Source: a virus
Length of the DNA stretch: 37,558 bases
Virus record (IMG/VR): IMGVR_UViG_3300035698_025578
Span: 1-37,558 of that record
Strand: one strand, 5' to 3'
Below, one piece after another: positions 32,937 to 37,487 of the stretch. A program made the position numbers and the translations under genes. Positions within the stretch are counted from its first letter, which is position 1, and the number at the start of each line of letters is the position of its first letter. The notes beneath the pieces are model-generated. The model was not told the DNA's origin. It made no database searches and was given only the letters and a program-made list of their open reading frames with translations.

Positions 32937-33012
32937 CTCCGAGTAACTCAACTGGTAGAGTTTCAGATTTCCAATCTGATGGTTGCGTGTTCGACTCACG
33001 TCTCGGAGACCA
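32937..33012 (+). tRNA. tRNA-Gly(TCC)
   Basis: Seven perfect acceptor pairs, anticodon stem TCAGA/TCTGA with loop TTTCCAA, T-loop TTCGACT, encoded CCA. Confidence 0.85.
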
Positions 33013-33019
33013 ATTTAAT

Positions 33020-33096
33020 GCATCTGTAATTCAATTGTATAGAAATCCAGTCTTCGAAACTGGAAGTTGTAGGTTAGAGTCCTGCCAGATGCGCCA
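33020..33096 (+). tRNA. tRNA-Arg(TCG)
   Basis: Acceptor GCATCTG/CAGATGC, anticodon stem CCAGT/ACTGG with loop CTTCGAA, encoded CCA. Confidence 0.85.
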
Positions 33097-33099
33097 GTT

Positions 33100-33165
33100 C
33101 CAAGTGCAATCAAAAATATAAAAAATGATTAGTAACTTGGTGTTGCTACCTCGCTATGTAACAAC
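33100..33165 (+). ncRNA. two-hairpin RNA between tRNAs
   Basis: Hairpin 1: CCAAGT (33100-33105) with ACTTGG (33135-33140), plus an inner AATCA/TGATT. Hairpin 2: 33142-33149 with 33158-33165, 7 of 8 paired. No tRNA fold. The rest up to 33192 is unstructured. Confidence 0.4.
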
Positions 33166-33192
33166 GATAAAAAAGGTTAATAGCTTAATTTT

Positions 33193-33286
33193 GGAAGCGT
33201 GACCCGAATTGTCCAAGGGCCTCGTCTTGAAAACGAGTTAGTCGGCGTAAGTCGGCATGTGGGTTGGAATCCCGCCGCTTCCGCCA
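33193..33286 (+). tRNA. tRNA-Ser(TGA), copy 1
   Basis: Acceptor GGAAGCG/CGCTTCC, anticodon stem CTCGT/ACGAG with loop CTTGAAA, long class II variable arm, encoded CCA. Confidence 0.9.
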
Positions 33287-33297
33287 TTTTATAAAAT

Positions 33298-33372
33298 GCT
33301 TCGTTAGTGTAGTGGCCAGCACGATACCCTGTCACGGTATTAGCACGGATTCAAATTCCGTACGAGGCGCCA
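33298..33372 (+). tRNA. tRNA-Asp(GTC)
   Basis: Acceptor GCTTCGT/ACGAGGC, anticodon stem ATACC/GGTAT with loop CTGTCAC, discriminator G, encoded CCA. Confidence 0.88.
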
Positions 33373-33378
33373 TTTTTT

Positions 33379-33466
33379 GGAAAGTAAACTGAGTTTGGTA
33401 CTCGGCACCGGTTGCTAACCGGCTGGCTCCTTCGGGAGTGCGGTCCGATTCCGCTGCTTTCCTCCA
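33379..33466 (+). tRNA. tRNA-Ser(GCT)
   Basis: Acceptor GGAAAGT/GCTTTCC, loop TTGCTAA, class II variable arm CTCC-TTC-GGGAG, discriminator T, encoded CCA. Confidence 0.85.
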
Positions 33467-33472
33467 CTTTAT

Positions 33473-33564
33473 GGAAGCGTGGCAGAGATGCATTATTGCA
33501 CTGCTCTTGAAAAGCAGAGACGCCTCAAAAACGTCCGAGGGTTGGAATCCCTCCGCTTCCTCCA
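33473..33564 (+). tRNA. tRNA-Ser(TGA), copy 2
   Basis: Acceptor identical to copy 1, anticodon stem CTGCT/AGCAG with loop CTTGAAA, long variable arm, discriminator T instead of G, encoded CCA. The remainder differs, so this is an old duplicate. Confidence 0.88.
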
Positions 33565-33578
33565 CTCAAAATTAACAT

Positions 33579-33653
33579 GGTGAACGTAGCTTAATGTAAA
33601 GCACACGGATGTGACCCGTGTAGATGTCAGGTCGTATCTGATCGTTCACACCA
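33579..33653 (+). tRNA. tRNA-His(GTG)
   Basis: Acceptor GTGAACG/CGTTCAC with an extra 5' G at 33579, as expected for tRNA-His. Anticodon stem CACGG/CCGTG with loop ATGTGAC. T-loop starts with G. Encoded CCA. Confidence 0.82.
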
Positions 33654-33657
33654 ATTT

Positions 33658-33776
33658 AATACTCTTGACGAAGAGCCAAGAACCACGCCTGAATCTGTAT
33701 AAGCGATGTTATTACTTCGGGTAAGCATTAGTAGAAACTATAATGGATAGGGGGGCGAAAGTGGACAAAGAGTATT
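33658..33776 (+). ncRNA. structured 119-nt RNA inside the tRNA array
   Basis: A perfect 9-bp closing stem (33658-33666 with 33768-33776) holds CCAC/GTGG and GCC/GGC helices, a TTAC-loop-GTAA hairpin and a CTAT/ATAG hairpin. There is no CCA, tRNA fold or open frame. It occupies the slot of a tRNA between two tRNA genes. T4 also encodes non-tRNA stable RNAs in its tRNA cluster. Confidence 0.55.
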
Positions 33777-33778
33777 AT

Positions 33779-33852
33779 GGCCGCATAGTTCAATGGTAGA
33801 ACTCGAGCTCTACACACTCGTTATGTCCGTTCAATTCGGTCTGTGGTCACCA
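33779..33852 (+). tRNA. tRNA, probably Val(TAC), irregular anticodon loop
   Basis: Acceptor GGCCGCA/TGTGGTC (two G-T pairs), D-arm GTTC/GAAC, encoded CCA. A 7-nt loop TCTACAC gives TAC with C at position 33 and a C-A mismatch closing the stem. A 9-nt loop would allow other readings, so the identity is tentative. Confidence 0.55.
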
Positions 33853-33861
33853 ATTTAACAT

Positions 33862-33935
33862 TGTGCCGTAGTGTAATGGCAACACAATAGACTCTGAATC
33901 TGTTTTCGAAAGTTCGAACCTTTCCGGCACAACCA
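33862..33935 (+). tRNA. tRNA-Gln(CTG)
   Basis: Acceptor TGTGCCG/CGGCACA (U1-A72 as in Gln), anticodon stem ATAGA/TCTGT with loop CTCTGAA, T-loop TTCGAAC, encoded CCA. Confidence 0.88.
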
Positions 33936-33944
33936 ATTTAACAC

Positions 33945-34032
33945 GCCAAAGTCCCTTAGTGGTTTATAGGACCGGATTTGTAATCCGGCGGAGTAAAATC
34001 CTTCGTGAGTTCGAATCTCACCTTTGGCTCCA
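33945..34032 (+). tRNA. tRNA with Thr anticodon (TGT) and long variable arm
   Basis: Acceptor GCCAAAG/CTTTGGC, short D-stem CCT/AGG, anticodon stem CCGGA/TCCGG with loop TTTGTAA. A 16-nt variable region with its own stem follows, then T-arm GTGAG/CTCAC, discriminator T and encoded CCA. The anticodon is Thr, the shape is class II. Confidence 0.8.
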
Positions 34033-34045
34033 CTTTAAAATATTC

Positions 34046-34099
34046 GGTAGAGCATTTTTTGTGCTGTATTAGTATAAATAATAATATGACTGCTCTACC
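34046..34099 (+). promoter_or_regulatory. start-hiding hairpin with late promoter in its loop
   Basis: GGTAGAGCA (34046-34054) pairs perfectly with TGCTCTACC (34091-34099), which lies in codons 2-5 of the next gene. The exact late octamer TATAAATA (34073-34080) lies in the loop. Transcripts from the upstream tRNA promoters would carry both arms; transcripts from the late promoter would lack the 5' arm. Confidence 0.65.
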
Positions 34100-34739
34100 T
34101 AAATGTAAATTTTGTAATAAAGAATGTAAAAATCTGAATTCTTTAGCTCAACATCAAATTAGATGTAAAAACAATCCCGACAGAAAATTAACACCGTTTA
34201 ATAATAAGGATTGGCAGAAGCAAAAAGCTACTAACCAATTTATAAAAGCTCGAGAACTTGGATTGCCGAAACCTATTGTATCTGAAGAAACTCGAAAAAA
34301 GCTTTCCGCGAAATCAAAAAATCCGCCTCCAAAAAGTCCCGAAGTTTTAGCTAAACTTTCTAAATTGGCGAAAGAGCGAGGGCTTGGTGGTGTTAGGCAA
34401 TCACGCTGGATTAAATATCAAGGTAAAAAATTAGGAAGCTCATATGAATTGCTTGTAGCTAAAAGTTTAGATGCTAATGGTATCGAATGGGAAACATGTT
34501 CTAGATTTAATTATGTTGATCCATTTGGTAAGGCTCGAACATATACCCCTGATTTTTATTTGCCAAAATTCGATGTATATCTTGATCCGAAAAATGATTT
34601 TTTAATAAATAATGTAAATCCGAGATTAGGATTCCGAGATGTGGATAAAATCGCATTAGCATCAACACAAAATTCGATTACGGTTTTGATTCTTAATTCG
34701 ACTCAATTAAATTGGGAGTATATTAAAACTATTTTATAA
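34086..34739 (+). CDS. homing endonuclease, PD-(D/E)XK type with zinc finger
   Basis: A 217-residue protein. An N-terminal zinc finger (C7, C10, H23, C27) is followed by a NUMOD-like segment (S-E-E-T-R-K-K-L near 66-73), then a nuclease core with E121 (S-Y-E-L-L), P-D156-F-Y-L-P and D167-P-K169. This matches free-standing PD-(D/E)XK homing enzymes of T4-like phages. The ATG at 34086 is chosen because upstream in-frame codons overlap a tRNA. No ribosome site is visible, so late mRNA may be nearly leaderless. It is inserted in the tRNA array. Confidence 0.75.
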   Translation: MTALPKCKFCNKECKNLNSLAQHQIRCKNNPDRKLTPFNNKDWQKQKATNQFIKARELGLPKPIVSEETRKKLSAKSKNPPPKSPEVLAKLSKLAKERGLGGVRQSRWIKYQGKKLGSSYELLVAKSLDANGIEWETCSRFNYVDPFGKARTYTPDFYLPKFDVYLDPKNDFLINNVNPRLGFRDVDKIALASTQNSITVLILNSTQLNWEYIKTIL

Positions 34740-34752
34740 TAAAGGAGATATT

Positions 34753-34794
34753 ATGTACTTTAGTTATGTGAAAGCAAGAGGTTCTATCTTTTAA
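34753..34794 (+). CDS. 13-codon leader peptide candidate
   Basis: ATG with a strong AAAGGAG site encodes M-Y-F-S-Y-V-K-A-R-G-S-I-F then stop. It is followed by a hairpin (AACTAG paired with CTTAGTT, enclosed by TTCTATC/GATAGAA) that holds the AGGAG site of the next gene. The arrangement looks like translational attenuation. Confidence 0.45.
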   Translation: MYFSYVKARGSIF

Positions 34795-34824
34795 CTAGCA
34801 ATAATGCTTAGTTAGGAGATAGAA

Positions 34825-35190
34825 ATGAGTAGAAGTTATAATAAAACGCCGTGTTACCCTCGCGCATCTGGTAAATCTGACAAGCGTATTGATTATAAAA
34901 ACATGCGTACTGAAGTCCGATCCACAATGCGAATCGCAATAGAATTTGATGACTATGTTTTTCCTGAAAAACGTAAACACGTCGGCGATCTTTGGGATAC
35001 TGTTAAGGAGTACCGCGCAATTAATCGCAATTACTTAGCAACCCGTGATAGAGTCGTAGTTTATTATATTCCCAGTGGTAATCCCAATTATGATTATCGT
35101 TGCAATATTGATGAACTCTTCGCCGAACGTTATAATTTATTTGTAAGTAATTTTATGGCGATGAATAAGGTTATTACACCGGTTTCATAA
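34825..35190 (+). CDS. unknown basic protein overlapping a tRNA
   Basis: A 121-residue basic protein, Arg/Tyr-rich at the N-terminus (M-S-R-S-Y-N-K-T-P-C) with a mixed C-terminal half. No family is recognised. AGGAG precedes the ATG within a hairpin stem. Its last 11 codons overlap the 5' half of a tRNA-Met-like gene, and its TAA lies in that tRNA's anticodon loop. Confidence 0.6.
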   Translation: MSRSYNKTPCYPRASGKSDKRIDYKNMRTEVRSTMRIAIEFDDYVFPEKRKHVGDLWDTVKEYRAINRNYLATRDRVVVYYIPSGNPNYDYRCNIDELFAERYNLFVSNFMAMNKVITPVS

Positions 35191-35228
35191 GCCGACTGTT
35201 CGCGGATCAATACCGCGCTTCGCCACCA
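35157..35228 (+). tRNA. tRNA-Met/Ile2(CAT)-like, overlaps coding sequence
   Basis: Acceptor GGCGATG/CTTCGCC (one T-T mismatch), shortened D-arm with GG, loop TTCATAA giving CAT, T-stem CGCGG/CCGCG, discriminator A, encoded CCA; 72 nt. The 3' half is convincing. The 5' half doubles as the end of the protein gene at 34825. Confidence 0.6.
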
Positions 35229-35243
35229 ACTTAAAACTTTTAT

Positions 35244-35330
35244 CCTAGCGTGGGGGAATTGGTATACCTCGCAGATTTAGAATCTGCCGCTCGTAAGGGC
35301 ATGCGAGTTCGACTCTCGCCGCTAGGACCA
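35244..35330 (+). tRNA. tRNA-Leu(TAG)
   Basis: Acceptor CCTAGCG/CGCTAGG, anticodon stem GCAGA/TCTGC with loop TTTAGAA, class II variable arm, T-loop TTCGACT, discriminator A, encoded CCA. Confidence 0.9.
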
Positions 35331-35339
35331 ATTTAAACT

Positions 35340-35413
35340 CTAGACGTAACATAATGTAGTGTACGTGTTCTGGAAACACGGGGGTGTCAGTGCAACTCTG
35401 ACCGTCTAGACCA
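35340..35413 (+). tRNA. tRNA-Pro(TGG)
   Basis: Acceptor CTAGACG/CGTCTAG, anticodon stem CGTGT/ACACG with loop TCTGGAA: anticodon TGG, but C at position 33. T-stem GTCAG/CTGAC, encoded CCA. Confidence 0.78.
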
Positions 35414-35422
35414 ATTTAACAC

Positions 35423-35498
35423 GCGTGTAGGGGGCTGGTCGCCCCGGGGATTCTTATAAACTCCTGTCAGCCTGGTTCAATTCCAGGTATGCGCACCA
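35423..35498 (+). tRNA. tRNA, probably Ile(TAT)
   Basis: Acceptor GCGTGTA/TATGCGC, strong T-stem CCTGG/CCAGG with TTCAATT loop, encoded CCA. Best anticodon arm GGATT/ACTCC (one mismatch) with loop CTTATAA. Confidence 0.65.
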
Positions 35499-35505
35499 AT
35501 TTTTT

Positions 35506-35583
35506 GGAACTGTGGTGTAAGCGTGGTGCGCACATTAGACTGAAAATCTGAAAGTCTTGGTTCAATTCCGAGTGGTTCCACCA
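35506..35583 (+). tRNA. tRNA-Phe(GAA)
   Basis: Acceptor GGAACTG/TGGTTCC, anticodon stem TTAGA/TCTGA with loop CTGAAAA, T-loop TTCAATT, discriminator A, encoded CCA. Confidence 0.85.
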
Positions 35584-35619
35584 ATTAAAAACAATATTCA
35601 AAAACAGATCATTTAACGG

Positions 35620-35648
35620 TGTACAATATCAATTAATTTTGGTATAAT
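35620..35648 (+). promoter_or_regulatory. promoter of tRNA array 2
   Basis: TGTACA, 17 bp ending TGG, TATAAT. Confidence 0.75.
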
Positions 35649-35667
35649 AGATCCAAGAAAACAAACA

Positions 35668-35693
35668 GATCTTTGAAAATTGAATAGTGAATA
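35668..35693 (+). repeat. rRNA-leader-like 26-bp element, copy 2
   Basis: Exact second copy of the element at 32826, again 20 bp after a promoter and before RNA genes. Confidence 0.75.
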
Positions 35694-35700
35694 ACGAATA

Positions 35701-35750
35701 TAGAGGTTTTACAGGCCGCCCGCGCTGAAAGCAGGTCTAGTTTCCTCTTC
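35701..35750 (+). ncRNA. hairpin RNA at head of array 2
   Basis: AGAGG (35702-35706) pairs with CCTCT (35744-35748), enclosing AGGCC/GGTCT and GCT/AGC helices. No tRNA fold. Confidence 0.4.
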
Positions 35751-35779
35751 TCAAAATAAAACTGCGCAACTCTTTAGTC

Positions 35780-35857
35780 TGCGGGGCAAGCAGTAACGAT
35801 GCTGCAGCTGGCTCATAACCAGATGATGTGTGGGTTTGAATCCCACCTCCGCTACCA
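35780..35857 (+). tRNA. tRNA-Met(CAT)
   Basis: Acceptor TGCGGGG/CTCCGCT with an unpaired T1-T72, D-stem GCAG/CTGC, loop CTCATAA, T-stem GTGGG/CCCAC, discriminator A, encoded CCA. An unpaired first position is an initiator-like trait. Confidence 0.75.
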
Positions 35858-35863
35858 CTTTTT

Positions 35864-35945
35864 AACATAGCTGAACGGTAATTATCATAGAAATATGACC
35901 TAACAGCGAAAGCTGAATGCGTGCGGTTCGAATCCCACCTATGTT
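35864..35945 (+). tRNA. degenerate tRNA-like gene without CCA
   Basis: AACATAG/CTATGTT acceptor-like stem, a variable-arm-like CAGC-GAAA-GCTG hairpin and a T-arm with TTCGAAT. The middle hairpin (TCATA/TATGA) leaves only 4 nt, so no valid anticodon loop. No CCA. Probably a decayed class II tRNA. Confidence 0.45.
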
Positions 35946-35953
35946 AATTTTAT

Positions 35954-36032
35954 GGACGCGTAACAAACATTGGTTTTTGTATCAGCCTTTTAAGCTGAAT
36001 AAATGCAGGTTCGATCCCTGTCGCGTCTACCA
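35954..36032 (+). tRNA. tRNA-Lys(TTT)
   Basis: Acceptor GGACGCG/CGCGTCT, anticodon stem TCAGC/GCTGA with loop CTTTTAA, T-loop TTCGATC, encoded CCA. Confidence 0.88.
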
Positions 36033-36043
36033 CTTTATTTTAT

Positions 36044-36180
36044 GGGCACCTTCCCCGATGACTGAAAAAGATCTTATACTCGAGTTAAATGATCTTCCAC
36101 GTGCACCAGTCGCATTTAAAAATTAATCGGGAATCATTAATGCGCCAGCGAAATTCTGGTAGGAGCCCAAAAGCCCACCA
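36044..36180 (+). ncRNA. structured RNA with pseudoknot, ends in CCA (family member 1)
   Basis: GGGC at the 5' end pairs with GCCC before A-CCA. TTCCCCGA near 36051 pairs with TCGGGAA near 36127, and GCATT/AATGC crosses it, giving a pseudoknot. GACTG/CAGTC and AAGATC/GATCTT make a long inner hairpin. A 22-codon frame (36058-36126, M-T-E-K-D-L...) lies inside. It shares the 5' block CCTTCCCCGA with 37380-37478. Confidence 0.5.
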
Positions 36181-36206
36181 CTTTATAAAATTTTAGTTGT
36201 GTGTGC

Positions 36207-36278
36207 TCCAGAGTAGCTCAATGGTAGAGTCATGTACTGTTAATACATTTGTTGTAGATTCGAATTCTACCTCTGGAG
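36207..36278 (+). tRNA. tRNA-Asn(GTT), no encoded CCA
   Basis: Acceptor TCCAGAG/CTCTGGA, anticodon stem ATGTA/TACAT with loop CTGTTAA, T-stem GTAGA/TCTAC. The helix extends six more pairs beyond the acceptor (GTGTGC/GCACAC), and CAC stands where CCA would be. Confidence 0.85.
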
Positions 36279-36300
36279 CACACATCATTAAACGACTTAT

Positions 36301-36370
36301 GGGGCGCAAGCACAAAATCGGCCAACAGCTGATTGGATATGCATGGTGAAAATTCATGCGCGCTCCATCA
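36301..36370 (+). tRNA. tRNA-like RNA with 3' TCA, degenerate
   Basis: Acceptor-like GGGGCGC/GCGCTCC, then A and TCA; a T-arm-like GCATG/CATGC stem with a 9-nt loop; a CCAA/TTGG stem with loop CAGCTGA lacking U33. Probably a decayed tRNA. Confidence 0.4.
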
Positions 36371-36376
36371 ATTTCT

Positions 36377-36451
36377 CGATGCATCGTATAACGGTTAATA
36401 CTCCTGTCTGATAAGCAGAGAATCGCGGTTCAGCTCCGTGTGCATCGACCA
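36377..36451 (+). tRNA. tRNA-Ile(GAT)
   Basis: Acceptor CGATGCA/TGCATCG, D-stem GTAT/ATAC, loop CTGATAA, T-loop TTCAGCT, discriminator A, encoded CCA. Confidence 0.82.
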
Positions 36452-36462
36452 ATTTTAATAAT

Positions 36463-36536
36463 GGGACGGTAGCTTAATGCAAAGCGGCTCTCTTGCAAAG
36501 AGTCAGATCCGGTGTCATATCCCGGTCGCTCCACCA
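36463..36536 (+). tRNA. tRNA-Ala(TGC)
   Basis: Anticodon stem GCTCT/AGAGT with loop CTTGCAA; acceptor GGGACGG/TCGCTCC has the G3-U70 pair that marks tRNA-Ala, plus one A-C mismatch; encoded CCA. Confidence 0.82.
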
Positions 36537-36563
36537 ATTTAAGTAATAAAGATCATTTAGTGG

Positions 36564-36592
36564 TGTACAATATCAATTAATTTTGGTATATA
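36564..36592 (+). promoter_or_regulatory. third copy of array promoter, -10 altered
   Basis: About 40 bp around it repeat the 35620 promoter region, but the -10 reads TATATA after loss of one A. Confidence 0.5.
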
Positions 36593-36598
36593 GATATA

Positions 36599-36678
36599 CG
36601 CACATCATAATAGTTGCAAATATTCTTGTGCGGAATGTGAAATGGATTAGGCCAACCCGACTGATCATCCATATTTCA
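36599..36678 (+). ncRNA. two-hairpin RNA downstream of altered promoter
   Basis: CGCAC/GTGCG (36599-36603 with 36628-36632), then TGAAAT-GGAT paired with ATCC and ATTTCA (36638-36647 with 36667-36678, two-base bulge). No open frame. Confidence 0.4.
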
Positions 36679-36691
36679 AAAATTATTTCAA

Positions 36692-36750
36692 ATTCGAACC
36701 TTTTTTGATTCTGTATGTATAAATAATATTACAACATGAAAGGTTCAAAT
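36692..36750 (+). promoter_or_regulatory. RBS-hiding hairpin with late promoter in its loop
   Basis: Positions 36692-36704 pair with 36738-36750 at 12 of 13 positions. The 3' arm contains the AAAGG ribosome site of the next gene, 7 bp before its ATG. The exact TATAAATA at 36718-36725 lies in the loop. Confidence 0.75.
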
Positions 36751-37371
36751 ATGAAGATATGCGAAAAATGTAAAAAAGAACATGACGGATCATTTGGATC
36801 GGGTAGATTTTGCTCTAAGCATTGTTCTAATAGTCGAAAGTTAGACTATTCGGCTATATATAAACACACCAAAATTATTTGTTGTGCAAAATGCGGCGTC
36901 GAATTAATAGTTAATGTGGCATCCAGTAATACTAAGCTTTGTACAGACTGTCGAAAAACCCGATACGAATTTACATGTGAAGAATGTGGCGCAAAATTTT
37001 ATCGTGAACATAATTTTAGAAAAAATAGTAAAATAGTTTGTCCTAAACATATGCGGCGGGTTCCACATGCTCAAATTTTAGATGATACATTTTCTATTTT
37101 GGACCTTTCAAAGCGTACGGTTACCAAATTACTAAATCGTTCAAAAATACCATGTGCAATTTGCGGTTGGAATAATGCAACTCGCGACATTCATCACGTA
37201 GTTCATCGAAAAAATGGTGGTGGCAATGAAATATCTAATTTAATTGTTGTATGCCCAAACTGCCATCGAGAAATACATTCTAATAATGCATTTTCTGAAA
37301 CATTTTTACATAAATTAACTATAGACAAGACCTTTCCAAATTGGAAAGATTTTTATAATTGTTCTAATTAA
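36751..37371 (+). CDS. HNH homing endonuclease with N-terminal zinc fingers
   Basis: A 206-residue protein. Three CxxC-type zinc motifs fill the first 105 residues (C-E-K-C, C-A-K-C-G, C-E-E-C-G), with C-S-K-H-C and C-T-D-C partners. The C-terminal HNH core has C-A-I-C-G-W, D-I-H-H, G-N-E-I-S-N-L, and C-P-N-C-H-R-E-I-H. The ATG at 36751 is chosen over 36736 because AAAGG lies between them. It is free-standing within the tRNA array. Expression is probably held to late times by the hairpin upstream. Confidence 0.85.
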   Translation: MKICEKCKKEHDGSFGSGRFCSKHCSNSRKLDYSAIYKHTKIICCAKCGVELIVNVASSNTKLCTDCRKTRYEFTCEECGAKFYREHNFRKNSKIVCPKHMRRVPHAQILDDTFSILDLSKRTVTKLLNRSKIPCAICGWNNATRDIHHVVHRKNGGGNEISNLIVVCPNCHREIHSNNAFSETFLHKLTIDKTFPNWKDFYNCSN

Positions 37372-37379
37372 TATTTATT

Positions 37380-37478
37380 GGCGATCCTTCCCCGACAGCG
37401 CGGCCTGTACACCCGCTCCCTATTTTTATAAAGGTCTGGAAGATGTGCACGCTGGAGCATTTCCACAGGGCGCCACCA
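37380..37478 (+). ncRNA. structured RNA ending in CCA (family member 2)
   Basis: GGCG/CGCC closes the ends before A-CCA. ATCCTTCC near 37384 pairs with GGAAGAT near 37438, and CAGCG/CGCTG crosses it, again a pseudoknot. It shares CCTTCCCCGA with 36044-36180. No valid tRNA arms. Confidence 0.5.
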
Positions 37479-37487
37479 TTTTAACAT

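Noticed and set aside
33779-33852. Amber suppressor tRNA (anticodon CTA)
   Set aside because: That reading needs a 9-nt loop; the 7-nt loop gives TAC. The identity is left as probable Val.
36044-36180. tmRNA-like gene, because of the internal 22-codon frame, pseudoknot and terminal CCA
   Set aside because: There is no tRNA-Ala-like acceptor/T-arm with TTCGA and no typical tag ending; kept as an unknown structured RNA.
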